DNA from: Guillardia theta CCMP2712
Taxonomy: Eukaryota; Cryptophyceae; Pyrenomonadales; Geminigeraceae
Assembly: GCF_000315625.1 (NCBI RefSeq)
Contig: NW_005434555.1
Span: 94,106-158,105 of the forward strand
Length of the DNA stretch: 64,000 nt
Direction: 5' to 3'
In this document: one piece after another, positions 10,391 through 22,096 of the stretch
Layout: each line of letters starts with the position of its first letter
Numbering within the stretch: the stretch's first letter is position 1
Made by a program: the position numbers and the translations under genes
Notes under the pieces: generated by a model
Databases searched by the model: none
What the model saw: only the letters and a program-made list of their open reading frames with translations
What the model was told of the DNA's origin: nothing

Positions 10391-12750
10391 ATGCCGATGG
10401 GGCGTATCGTCGTCATGGTCTGCATCGCTCTAGGGATGCATGCGGAGGGATGGAGAGCAGGAGGAGGAGCAGGGGTGACGAGGATGGGTTGCAGAGCAGG
10501 GGGGATGACGTCGGTGCTGATCCGGCTGCGAGGAGGAGGGGAGGACGAAGAAGGAGAGTACATTGGGGCCGAGACGATCTTCAGGCAGTACCAGGAGGTC
10601 ATCGCACAAGGGCGAGCTGAGATGGACAAGTACATCCAGCTCCTGTCCAGCTGCGCGAAGATCGCGGAGGAAGGAGATTTCCTGGGGATCAGGAGGAGCC
10701 TGGACATTCTTGGGCACCTGGCCAAGTCAGGGCTGCCGTCCTCCTCCGAGGAGGTGCAGGAGAAGTTTACGGGGGTGTGCGAGAGGCTGCTGGGGGCGAG
10801 CTTGACCTTCGGCTCGGGGAGGGAGCAAGTGATGCTGCTGTCCGTGCTGGAGGAGCTGGACGTGGAGGTTCCGGCGCGGTACCAGGTGGCATCCCTGCAT
10901 TCTCTCCACCAGAAAATCTCCAACGAGTGCGACGAGCTGCAGAAGTCAGGAGTGCTAGCAGACTGGGAGGAGGAGGAGAAGGAGAAGGAGAAGGAGAAGG
11001 AGAAGGAAGAGAGCTGGAAGGGGGAGGAGAAGGAGGAGAGGAGGAAGAAGGGCAAGGTGGATGACAGCTCCCTGTTGCCCGAGCACCCGCAGCTGCGGAA
11101 AGGATGCTTGCAGAACGGAGTCAGGTACGCGCTGTTGCAGTGCGAGGACAGGAAAGTTCCTCTGCGAGCTGTGATGAAGATGAACGCGGGTTCGTTGGAC
11201 GAGGGGAGGGGCGAACAAGGTGCAGCCAACGTTCTCCGGCGCTGCCTCGCCATGGCAGCAGGACGTACCAGACCAGCCAGTCGAGATCTTCTCGTGCCAG
11301 GGGACGAGCGCATGGGCAGCGACTGCTTGTCCTTGGTGACGCCAAGGGCGACCTACTTCGAGTACGTGTGTCTTCCTGCTGCAGGCGAGGAGGCGGACGA
11401 GGACGAAGAGGTGAGGGGAGAGGTTGTGCAGGAAGTTTTGTCGCACATGCATGAGATCGCGTTCAACGCCACCGTGAATGAGGAGATGTTCAGCAAGACG
11501 CTCGGAGAGTGTGTCGAGCAACTGAGACGCGACAGGGGCGGCAGGAGGAGACGACAAGAGATAGAATGCAGCAAGCTCCTCCACCCTCCCTCTCACCCTC
11601 TTCACTCCCACCCTCCTCCTGGGAACGCATCGCTCCTCCCTGCCCTCAACTTCTCCTCTCTCCTCAACTTCTACCACATGCAGTACTTCGCGTCAGGAAC
11701 AGACATCTTCATCGTCGGCAGCTTCGACATGAAGGAGACGGAGGAAAAGATCCGCGCGACGTTTGGGGAGGCCCTTGCCACCCCTCGCTTCTTCCCCCAC
11801 CCCATCGACCCCAACGACCCTCCGGTCTTCTGGATAGAGCAGGACGAGGTTTTATGGATGATGCCACCTCTCGACAAGGGCCCGCTAGCTCTGTGGACTG
11901 ATCGTGGCTTCTTCCTCCCCGAGGACGGAGGGATTGTGAAGAGGGGAACAATCGATGTGGAGGGAAGAGGAGAGGAGGAGGAGCAGGGCATGGAAGAGCA
12001 GCAAGCAGGAGGAGGAAGGGAGAATCAGGATGAGCACCTGTTCCGCTGCAGGTGGCTGAGCAAGGAGATGTCTGGAGGGATGCGGACTAAGATCGACCTA
12101 GAGCGGGTCTTGATCGATTCAATCTTCAGCATCATCTTTGCCAGGAGGACAGAGCAGGCGATCCGAACAGCCACACAGCAGCATGTCAAGGTCCGCTGCT
12201 CCTTCTCCTCCACCAACTTGCCCTCCGAGTCCTGCCTGCAGCAGGAGGTCGCGATGGAGTGCTCCCACAGCGTCTGGAAGCTCGCTATGCGCGAGATGAT
12301 GAGAGAAGCGATCGGGATGAGGATGGGTTGGTTTGACGAGAAGGAGCTCGATGACGTGAAGAGTTTCCTCCTCACCTCGTATGAGGACGTAGCGCAGGTG
12401 GAGGAGGAGGCCAACGGCTCTCTTGCATACCTCCGCAAGTTGCTGTGCTGCGCAGAGGAGCACAAGACCTTGTTGTCTCTTGCTCAGCAGTCGTTCGCCG
12501 TCAAGGTCGCGCTGTCCAACATCTCCTTAGACGCCCTTCAAGTCCATACAGGTCCCCTGCTGCAGATGTTCACCCAACCGTCTGGTTTCGATGCTTGTTT
12601 GGTCTCGTTTCCTTCGTGTGCGGCAGATGGGAAGAACGAGTTCGTGCGAGTGCTGAATGAATTCTTCCGTACGGACTTCTCACAGGATGTCAACACCACT
12701 AACGGCAACAGCAGCAGCTGCCGTGATGGAGTGTTAAGACAGAAGATTGA

Positions 12751-12814
<64 letters not shown>

Positions 12815-14302
12815 AACAATAACAACAACAATTACAACAACAACAATTACAACAATTACAACAACAACAAACTGATTCTCAGCATCCATGAAAGAATTTC
12901 AGACGACGAAGACCATTGGGTAGTGAAAGTCTGTCCAGACGGTCTCAGGTTGCCCGACATCAACGAGGATCAGAACAACATAATCTCTCGCATCTTCAGA
13001 ACTGCCAGGTGCTCTCCTGCACCGCCTCCTGACCAGCAAGTTCGTGACAAGTCCGTGCTGCAGGTCCCTCCACCTCATGGTCAGGATGGTTGTGCAGCAG
13101 GAGAGATGTTGCTTCCTCTTCTCGGACGCTCGTTTCCTTCCCCGTGCAAACTTCGCCTGCAGGCTGCGAGCTGGAAAGAGCACCCTGCTCAACCCGCACT
13201 CGAGCCTTGACCTTGACAGCCTGTCCTTCTCAGCTCGTCACGGCGGTCGATACGATCCGATCCGTGCCCAGCTGAAGATGAAGAATGTGGCTGAGATGAT
13301 CCTCCAGCTGGCGTCCTGCTCCGCTGCAGCTGGGGAGAGCGGTGAAATAAGCATGGAGGCTGAGATCATAGGGAAGGCAGGGGTTGTTGACGTGCTGAAG
13401 AGAAGCCTGGAGAGGTCCGCTCGTCAAAGTTGACAAGGTCCCAGTCCAACCCTGACAACCTTGGCAGGGCCACTGAGCGCGTTCAAGTGAAGAGAGAAGA
13501 GTCCAGCTGCAGCTCAACTGACTTTCAACGTGGCTTCCGAGGGTCAACCTACGTGCAAGTCAGCCTACCCGTGGAGTGGAGTCAGCCTCTTAGCTCAGAC
13601 CGCAGCTGGGCTTTTGTCAAGCTGTTCCTCACCGTGCTGAGCGAGAGGGTAGAGAGGATGGTAGAGACTTGTACCGGCTCGCGCTCTGCTGCCTTCTGAT
13701 GGGACTTCAGGACGGAGAGGTTGTAGGAATCTCCAGTGACTGGAGGAAGCTTGCTTCCTCGGTGAAACCTCCTCGCCTCCCTTGCGCCACGTGGGGCTGA
13801 TGGGATGGGCTGGTGGCAGGAGCTGAAGGTGGTGGATGCGATAGTGAAGATCAATCATGATTGCTGCTGGGAAGCAAGAGGAGCCAAACATGCACACCAG
13901 GTGAGCAGATGGCCGATGCACGTTCGCCTGTTCGCAGATGTTGACAACTGGACGCTAGGTGGAGGAGGAGCTGGAGGAGGAGATCACAGAAGACGAGTTC
14001 CAGGAGGCGAAGACAAGGCTGGTGGTGTGTATTGACATGTGGAGGGTGAGATAAGGGTGAGATGAGATTGTTGGAGCAGAGCGCTGAGGTGGATGTGACG
14101 GACAAGTTTGCTGGCAAGATCGAAACGCGCAACTTGAGAGAGGTCAAAGGAGAGATTTTTCTTGTTGAGATTGTCCTGACGTTGGAGGCTGAAGGTTGTG
14201 AATATGAAGTTCGAAGAGTTTGACGGACTCGTGAAGGCTGCAAGGAGGTTGAAGGGATTGATGTCAACGACAAAGCATGTAGATGACAATGAAATACAGT
14301 GA
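10391..14302 (+). CDS. M16 (pitrilysin/processing-peptidase) family protein, probably inactive
   Basis: Starts at ATG 10391 with a signal-like leader (MGRIVVMVCIALGMHAEG) and then an RLRGGG motif, suggesting secretory or plastid import. After a Glu/Lys-rich linker an M16 N-domain is seen: LQNGVRYALLQCEDRKVPLR, AGSLDE, then EQGAANVLRR where active enzymes carry the HxxEH zinc motif. Further M16-like parts are FYHMQYFASGTDIFIVGSFD and a long helical region. A poly-Asn run precedes ISRIF and LLHRLLTSKF, where the frame changes through a short intron or an indel near 13010. Later exons continue with VQVSLPVEWSQPL, then WQELKVVDAIVKI, then VEEELEEEITEDEFQEAKT, and end near FEEFDGLVKAARRLKG with TGA at 14300. 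Exact 3' exon borders are approximate. Resembles PqqL/stromal-processing-peptidase relatives of about 1000 residues. Confidence 0.65.
12752..12872 (+). repeat. (AAC)n tract coding polyasparagine
   Basis: A run of AAC with occasional AAT and TAC interruptions, in frame within the M16-like gene, giving about 36 Asn with a few Tyr. The interruptions keep the frame open, which fits real coding use. Confidence 0.9.
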
Positions 14303-14423
14303 TATGATTTCATATGACATGACATGACATTACATGACATTTCGGTAGCGATAGATTGAGTTTGTTGTGATCCAATGAGATTGTTTTGTTGTTATCTAGT
14401 GAGTTTCAATGACTAGAAAGTCT

Positions 14424-16774
14424 TCACTTTAACTTCTCTCGCATGAATTTCTCCTGCTCTTCAGCTCCTTGCAGCGCATCCCATTCCCAGTAGGGGATGG
14501 AGATGAAACGATAACCTGTCACAGAGATGAGCAGGGCAGGGCACAGCACAGCACAGCACAGCACAGCACAGCACAGCACAGCACAGCACAGCACAGCACA
14601 GCAAAGGAGGGAGAAGCAAACGGTAAATCTCTCGCACAAGGTGAAACTCTCACCGACTGCCTCGAGGTGACGTCGCTTAAGGACCGTGCTGCCTGACGCC
14701 TCACGCGTTCCATGGAGGAAGTGGGAGGGACCGTCAACTTCGATTGCCACTGGTGAGGAGGAGGAGGAGGAGGAGGAGGAGGAGGAGGAGGAGGAGGAGG
14801 AGGAGGAGGAGGAGGGAGGGCAGTAAATGTCGATGGTGTATCCTGTTCGGGGGTCCTGATGCTCCTCCTCACACTCGAAGCCTATAGAGAGGAGGACGCT
14901 CATGACTTCCTTCTGCAACTTAGAGGAGCGAAGCTGAAACAGAGTAAGAGGAGGCGAGCGAGAGGAGGAGAGCGAGAGGAGGAGAGCGAAAGGAGAGCGA
15001 GAGGAGGAGAGGGAAGAGAAGGTTGAGGATGGAAGGGGAAGGAGGTCCGAGAGGGTCAAATGACTCACCTCGTCCGTTGATTTGACCGTGAATGCTGCTC
15101 GACACTTGTCGGCGTCAAGATCTTTTACAAGCCTATCGGAGGAAGTCAGATTTAGAGAACAGGACAAGGAAGAACAAGCAGGGAGAAGGGGGAAATGAGA
15201 AGGAGGAGAAGGAGAAGAAGAAGGAGCAGGAGATGGAGGAGAAGGAGAAGGAGAAGGAGAAGGAGAAGGAGAAGGAGAAGGAGAAGGAGAAGGAGAAGGA
15301 GAAGGAGAAGGAGGAGGTGAGCAGCAACAGCTGAACACCTCAAAGCAGGAGGGCAAGCTTGAGCGACGTCAGGATCCAGCTCAGAGGACAAGAAGAATTG
15401 ATGGACTTGACGGAGAGTCTCTCTATTCATGAAGACGATGTGCCTGCTCTGTGATGAGAACAGGGAGGAGGAGAGGAGGCGGTTGTTGAACAGCAGCAGC
15501 AGCAGCAGCAGTCGTCTACCGAGAGAGAGAGGAGGAGAGGATTGAGAGAAAGGCCTTGTCCTGTATGCGGAGGACAGCAGCGCTCCAAGCGAGCATGCCG
15601 ACTTCTTCTGTCTCATACCTGCAGGACAAGATCAGAGGAGGGGCAGGAGAAGAGAAGGATGGGAAAGGAGAATAAACGATGATAAGAGACTGATTGAGGG
15701 GAGGGGAGGAGAAGGGAAGAGGAAGGGAGTAGAGAAAGAGAAAGGAGAGAACGGGAAGGAAGTGGGAGGAGATAGTGGCGACTTGTCTGGATTGATGAGA
15801 GCAGCGGCCTGGCTGAGGAATGCAACGACGTCTTTGTACGGCCTATTGAGAACAGCAAGGGCCTGAAAACAGTCGTGAATGAAGAGGAGGAGCAGAAAAG
15901 AGAGGAGGAGCAGAAAAGAGAGGAGGAGCAGGAGGGGACAGGGAGAGGAAACGAGCAAGGAAGCTGCTCAGGGTTCAATTGATCACCTGCAGGGTCATGG
16001 AGATTTCACGGCCGTCGAAGGATCCTCGAGAATGCTGGGAAAGAATCGTGAGAGAAGAACACACGGGGGAGGAAAAGGAGGAGGAGGAGGAGGAGGAGGA
16101 GGAGGAGGAGAAGGAGGAGGAGGAGGAGAAGGAGGAGGAGGAGGAGGAGGAGAAGGAGGAGGAGGAGAAGGAGGAGGAGGAGGTCCAAGCAAGGGGATTG
16201 GAGCCAGAGGCAGGGGTGAAAAGCAGGGGAGTGGGGGAGAGGAGAGAGGAGAGAGAGAAGAGAGGAAGATTCTCACAGAGAGGGTGGACTTGACGAGGAC
16301 ACGAAAGAGATTTTCATCTAGTTGGCCGCAGGAAGCAAAACCGTTAAAGATGTTAGCGATGGCTTGATGTCCTGACGAATGAAATGTCAGACCCACAGAC
16401 AGGCGGAACAACAAAAGAAGTAGTTTGTGTCAACATTGTCATGCATTTGACTGTTGTCAACTTCGAACAAAGATCAAGCGTCTCCTCACTTCAAGGAACA
16501 TCATCTCTGTCTTACCTAAATTGCTCTTCAGCTCCATGGCAGCTTGAGACATGTGACGGAGTACTGATCGGCTGGTGGAGGATTGCTGGAGAAATGTACA
16601 ACCATTAGATTGATCTAAGTCGTTGCAATCACATTTATCACCACCAACACTAACACCAACACCAACGCCAGTAAATTTCAACATCATCTCCAGCAGCATA
16701 TCCTTCAGCATCATCATCTCCATCATCATCTCCATCATCATCTCCATCATCATCATCATCAACAACAACAACAA

Positions 16775-16822
<48 letters not shown>

Positions 16823-16829
16823 ACAACAA

Positions 16830-16861
<32 letters not shown>

Positions 16862-16920
16862 TCATCATCATCATCATCATCATCATCAACAACAACAACA
16901 ACATCATCATCATCATCATC

Positions 16921-16968
<48 letters not shown>

Positions 16969-17345
16969 AACAACAACAATAACAACAATAACATCATCAT
17001 CATCATCATCATCATCATCAACAACAACAACAACAACAACATCGTCAACCGTCTGATCACAATCACCAATCATTCATCATGTTTCCTTTTCTTCATCACC
17101 ACGCCTCTATCTTCGTTGATGAATCTACTTCATCTTCATAATCATCTCAATCATAGTCAACAAGAAAACAAGGAACATGTTGCATCCCGAAGAAAAGTAG
17201 GAAAAACTCACAGGAACTGTTCTGCCGAATGCGTTGACGATGTTCGCGATGTTCTGCTCATCAAACTCGTTCGGCGGGCGAAACAAGATGGCACGAGCGA
17301 TATGCTGAAAAATTAGTATGAGCACGAGCTGCCAAGAAACAGCAG

Positions 17346-17377
<32 letters not shown>

Positions 17378-18171
17378 TATTTTTCTGACCTCAATCACTT
17401 CACGTGGAATATCCTCCAGCTCTCTGAAGAGGGAGTTTGACAGGAGGGCGAGGGAGACGGGGGAGTAGCTGAAGTCTCAAGTCATTCTCCTCCGCCAAGA
17501 ACCAACAGCCTCACTCTTCTATCTTGATCCTCGTCGACACGCGAGCGAGGAACTCAAACACGTCTTCCTCCCTCCGCTCCTCCTGCATCGCCTCCCGTTT
17601 CTTCGAGCTCATTAGGAAGGACTCGTAGAATTCCTTGAGGTACTCGTCGCTCAACAGGCTCGCGTCCTGAAACTTGACCCCCTGGTACACCTACACCGCC
17701 CCATCCCATCATGTCAGTCAGAGGCAAGAGGTGCCATCTTGCAGGGTTACCGGCACGTTCCTGCTGCTGATGAAGGCTCCCTTCCCTTGCTCGCCTACAG
17801 GAGCCTTGTCCTCCGCAACAACAGCATCGGCGTACAACATCTCCACGTTCATCCTCAACCCTCTCTCTCCCGACCTCCACTTGTCCTTCTCCCTCTCCCT
17901 CTCGAACCCTGGGAGCGACTTGACCGCCTTCGTTCGCTGCTGCAAGAACGTCTTCCTGCTCAGCGGCGACCTCCTCACCGTCTGAGATCGTCGGTACAAG
18001 GAGTTGGCAATGAGAGCCAGCGACTGGGCGTCGAAAGCTTCAACCTTCGAGAATTTCAGCAATTTGAAGGGGGGGGGGGGGGAGTTAGAGGATGAAGGAT
18101 GAAACAGGAGGAAGAAGGAGGAAGAAAATAGGATCAGGAGGAAGAACTAGGTGAAAAGGTGCCCACAGGCA

Positions 18172-18226
<55 letters not shown>

Positions 18227-20658
18227 GTGACCTCAAAGGATTTGATTAGAGTTGCCATGCTATCGAAGAGCAGCTCGTCCTCTGGGAGAATCTTTGCGAA
18301 CGCGTTGAGGATGATGGAGGCGCTTCTAGCGTCCTCGCTGCCCCATACCTCAGGGGGGATCTGCTGGAGGGCAGAGCTGAAGAAGAGGAACAGCGGCTTG
18401 TCGATCCCTGTGTTGCTGATCTCTGACTTAGAGAAGACGGAGACGAGGACGAGCAGGTTGGAGATGCTGAACGAGTCAAGTTCCTGCATGCCCTGTCAAG
18501 AGCACAACATGCACTTCTTCCTGATTCTCCGGCAGCTTTCCTTGCTCGCTCCTGCTTCCCTCCTTCCATTATCCCTTCTTCACTATCCCTTCTTCACCAC
18601 CTCCATCTCAACTTCCTCCTCACCTTCCTCCTCCCCTCTCCCCTCCCCTTCCTCCTCCTCCTCTTCCTCCTCCTCCTCTTCCTTGTTCCCTCCCCTTGCC
18701 TACACTTCCCTCTTCCTCCTTTCTCACCTGCTCTTGCATCCTCCTAGAGTACTGCCTCATCAGTTCTTGGATCCAGTAGATAGTCGGGCCCTGCGAGAGC
18801 GCTTCAGTCTCATCGTCATCGGATGTACATCCTTTCATCCTTTCTCTCCCCCTGCCGCCCCACTGCGCCTCCTCCTCATAATCATCCTCCTCCTCCCCAT
18901 CTTGTGCGCCCACGTCACCTGCAACTTCCCGGCAGCGGATACCTCGAGACACTGGAGAAAACATGATCAGTTGCTCATGTAAAGACGATGACAGACAAAA
19001 TCATATCAGCGAAGGTAACGGTGATGAGAAAAGAAGGCAAAGTTTGTGCTGATGTAGAGAGATAGCAGCAGCAACAACAGCAACAACGACAACAGCTTCG
19101 GGTGACATGAAACACTAGGACGATCAGAAGTAGAGGAGGAGGCATTGCCAACGGTCACCTTGCTGAACGCTGGGAGCATCAGTACAGCATCTGAGATGCA
19201 ATTCGGTCCATTGGTCCGGATGCAGAGGGAGAGGGCAACAGAGCACATGTGTCGGAGCAGCTCGTCGTCCTGCTCCTCCAAGGTCCTCCCCTTCTCCTGC
19301 AGGGAGGACTCCGCGTATACCACCCAGCTCGAGACGATGTCGGCGATGGTCTTGGCGTCGAAGAGGTTGGAAGGAGAGGAGAGGATGACCGAGGTGAAGT
19401 ACTTGAAGAGCTTGAAGTCCTTGTACTTCACCCTCCCCAGACTCTTGATGATGTTGGCGAACGTGGCCATGCCGAACTCCCGGAAGGGGCTCGAGGCCCT
19501 GACCTCGCTCACGTCCTGCCTCGAGTTGTCCTTCTCGTTCACGACCAGGTCTGACCCCAGCGAGTTCGCCAGGTAGCGGAAGAGCTCAGCATCTTCGATG
19601 TTGAAGTGTGAGAAAGCTCCGAGGATGTTGGCGATGGACTGCATGGAGTACGCTTCCTGCGGGATGGAGAGAGCGATCTTCGACATCCTCTGGAAGAGAA
19701 CCTGGTCGTGGATCTCCGCCTTGGCAAACGCATTCACTATGTTGGAGACGTGCTGGGGAGAAAAGTCGTTCTGCTCGAGGCTCAGCGCCACCAGCGAGAG
19801 AAACTCAAACAAGTTCTTGTTCCCAGCGCCCGAGCGAACGAACGCGTTGAGGATGTTGGCGACTGACTGCGGGGTGAAGTCGGTAGGCTTCATGGCAAGA
19901 GTGACTTGTGCAAGAAGCTCAAACAGCTCTTTCTTCACGTAGCCTGCTGATGCGTATGCGTTGACAATGTTGGCCACGTTCTGCGAATCGAAGTATGCTT
20001 CCACCTTGCTCTTGTTGTCCATCAGCGCTTGCTGGGCGAGGACTCGGATCCTTCTGTCTGACAGCTCAAACATCCTCTCGTATCCGTCTCGCTCCCTCAC
20101 TGCATTCAGAGCCAGCGCGACATGTTTGGCAGACAACCTCCCAATGCCCCTTTCCACAATCCCTGCATAGAACCGGAAGCATACCGCCTCCCTCTCTTCG
20201 AGCGTCTCCCCGCGCTTGTTGGATTGATCCATCTTCTTGAGGCGTTTGAGGTGATTCAATGCAGCTACCGCCTGCTGAGGGGGGATCTCACCTCTGTCAT
20301 GGTCGTAAAAGCCCTCCAGTGTCGCTAGCAGATCCGCTAGGCTGGTGAAGGACATCAGTCTCTTCAGCTCCTTCACCTCTCTAGGATCGCTCCTCCTCTT
20401 CTCAACCCTCTGAAATGTTTTCAGGCCAGAGATCTTCTTTCCCCCTCCCGCTCCCTTGCTCTCCTTCATCATCGTTATCGGCCGGCTGCATACCCTCTGC
20501 CTCAGGTTCCGCTCCAGGTGGGTGTCAGGAAGGAAGACGAAGCAAGGCAAACTGAGGGGGGAAGCGACGGGACTTGCTCTGCTTCCTTCTCCCCCGTCTC
20601 CTAGCATCATCGCTCCCACGCATGCGCTCAGCAGCCCTGCTGCCCATCCCGACCTCAT
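14424..20658 (-). CDS. RAP-domain helical-repeat protein, probable organelle RNA factor
   Basis: A many-exon gene starting at ATG 20658 with a signal-like leader (SGWAAGLLSACVGAMMLG). The large first exon (to about 19163) carries tandem helical repeats with the recurring core NIVNAF or NILNAF (for example VANIVNAYASAGYVKKELFE and VSNIVNAFAKAEIHDQVLF), spaced about 40 residues, as in FASTK/OPR-like proteins. Further repeat exons lie near 18728-18830, 18235-18496, 17985-18066, 17530-17695, 17392-17455, 17216-17310, 16275-16380 and 15340-15620. The C-terminus is a RAP domain: YTIDIYCPP, VAIEVDGPSHF, LKRRHLEAVGYRFISIPYWE; the final exon is 14424-14515 and joins over intron 14516-14653 in phase. 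RAP proteins bind and process mitochondrial or plastid RNA. Borders of middle exons are approximate. Confidence 0.8.
14541..14603 (+). repeat. (GCACA)n microsatellite
   Basis: About 12 GCACA (CACAG) pentamers inside the last intron of the RAP gene. Confidence 0.95.
14756..14818 (+). repeat. (GAG)n tract coding polyserine in the RAP domain
   Basis: About 20 GAG/GGA units. On the reverse strand they read as TCC, a run of more than 20 Ser between the TIDIYCPP and PVAIEVDGP parts of the RAP domain. No GT donor lies before the run, so it is probably exonic. Confidence 0.85.
15180..15320 (+). repeat. (GAGAAG)n microsatellite
   Basis: Hexamer GAGAAG repeats with few interruptions, probably in an intron of the RAP gene between exons near 15145 and 15340. 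Confidence 0.9.
16073..16186 (+). repeat. (GAG)n with GAAG interruptions
   Basis: Long GAG/GGA triplet run in an intron of the RAP gene. Confidence 0.9.
16680..17043 (+). repeat. Alternating (CAT)n and (CAA)n blocks
   Basis: About 360 bp in which blocks of CAT repeats alternate at least five times with blocks of CAA repeats, all in the same triplet register. It lies in an intron of the RAP gene between exons at about 16600 and 17216. Confidence 0.95.
17345..17380 (+). repeat. (CAG)n microsatellite
   Basis: About ten CAG/AGC units between two repeat-coding exons of the RAP gene. Confidence 0.9.
18171..18225 (+). repeat. (GAGCAG)n microsatellite
   Basis: About nine GAGCAG hexamers in an intron of the RAP gene. 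A G homopolymer of about 12 lies close by at 18069-18080. Confidence 0.9.
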
Positions 20659-20714
20659 CGTCAAGCCATGCTCCGCCTTGAAGCTTCCTCGCTGTGTCCC
20701 AAGAGTATGTGAGC

Positions 20715-21160
20715 ACAGATCCGGGCCCGGGCCCGACCCGCCGGGCCGGGCCGGAGCCACTGAGCCCAGCGCGGCTCAACTTGATGAAAGTCGATGAAAA
20801 TCACAAGAAGGAGTTGGATTTGTTTCCCTTTACTCAAAGTACACACCCTAGTAGTAGTGATCGGGCGGTAAGCGGCCTCAACCACCTGCCACGCCGAACA
20901 AGTTTTTGGACGGTGCAGTGCATTCTAATGAAACTCGACTCATCTTGAGCAAAAAACTGTTTTGTGGTACACTCGACCGTACACTGTTTTGGCGGCTCTG
21001 AGCGCGGCATGCCACCGTCACTCCACCGCCGCTACTGCGTCGACAGGCAGCCCCACTCAGGGCCTCACACGAAGTTTTTGGTTTAGGCCGCGCCTCGTAC
21101 CGGGCCGCCGGGCCCCGGCCCGACGCCCGGCCCGCGGCTCAGGCGGGCCTACTTATGGTC
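20715..21160. other. Element bounded by GC-rich GGGCCCGG islands
   Basis: Two short islands of nearly pure G/C (20720-20756 and 21085-21150), rich in GGGCCC, CCGGG and GGCCCG, frame a segment of ordinary composition. The first overlaps the 5' flank of the RAP gene. The arms share self-complementary words but I could not align long exact inverted repeats by eye. It may be a small mobile element or a structured promoter. Confidence 0.45.
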
Positions 21161-21224
21161 GATAGCACCAAGAGTCCTTGGGTTTCACCATCTCTCCATG
21201 CGGAGAGCCGCCTGAGATCTAATA

Positions 21225-21762
21225 TGTACCATGCACTCTAACCGATGATGTTATCATACATGTACTCTAACTGATGATGTTATCATACATGTACTCTAAC
21301 TGATGATGTTATCATACATGTTCTCCAACTGATGATGTTATCATACATGTTCTCCAACTGATGATGTTATCATACATGTACTCTAACTGATGATGTTATC
21401 ATACATGTACTCTAACTGATGATGTTATCATACATGTACTCTAACCAATGATGTTATGATACATGTACTCTAACTGATGATGTTATCATACATGTACTCT
21501 AACCAATGATGTTATCATACATGTACTCTAACCAATGATGTTAACATACATGCACTCTAACTGATGATGTTATGATACATGTACTCTAACCAATGATGTT
21601 AACATACATGTACTCTAACCGATGATGTTAACATACATGCACTCTAACCGATGATGTTATCATACATGTTCTCCAACTGATGATGTTAACATACATGCAC
21701 TCTAACCGATGATGTTATCATACATATACTCCAACCGATGATTTTATCATACATGTACAAGT
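21225..21762 (+). repeat. 29-bp minisatellite, about 18 copies
   Basis: Head-to-tail copies of a 29-bp unit close to CATGTACTCTAACTGATGAT then GTTATCATA. Variants differ at a few sites (CTGA/CCGA/CCAA, TATC/TAAC/TATG, TACT/TTCTC/CACT). There are no unique spacers. It lies between the GC-rich element and the esterase/LysM gene. Confidence 0.95.
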
Positions 21763-22096
21763 GAATCTTATGTTTGTTCTTGTACTTGCCTCTCAATTCT
21801 GATCGGTTTGATTTACAAGTCGTGATTGGTCAAGTGATCATCCTCTGTTAGATTTTACCTTCATCAGACATTCACCGATTTTTGTTTTCTACGTTCCCAA
21901 GAGTGTGATGAGTGAGAGGTGCTTATGTCGTGTTGAGCAGATCGACTTGCTGTCTGCTTCGATCCTAAGGGACCAAGTGCTGGGAGCATGACGGTGAATC
22001 CTCGGGGAAGGACACTGACATGCCTTTGTAAGAACGCTTCAAGTTTGAACGAGAGTGGATCATTGATGTAGATTGTTTACAGATTTGTTGGTCTGT
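21763..22096. other. 5' flank of the esterase/LysM gene
   Basis: No gene is supported. An upstream exon carrying a signal peptide for the next gene could lie here (an ATG at 21989 opens a short frame), but I cannot join it. Confidence 0.35.

Noticed and set aside
16650-17073. Poly-Leu/Met/Asp/Val proteins from the CAT/CAA block
   Set aside because: Shadows of a microsatellite inside an intron of the RAP gene.
20456-20797. Forward frame opposite the RAP gene start
   Set aside because: Antisense to a well-supported exon and lacking a recognisable domain.
21225-21762. CRISPR-like array
   Set aside because: Repeats are directly adjacent with no unique spacers, and the DNA is nuclear eukaryotic; it is a minisatellite.
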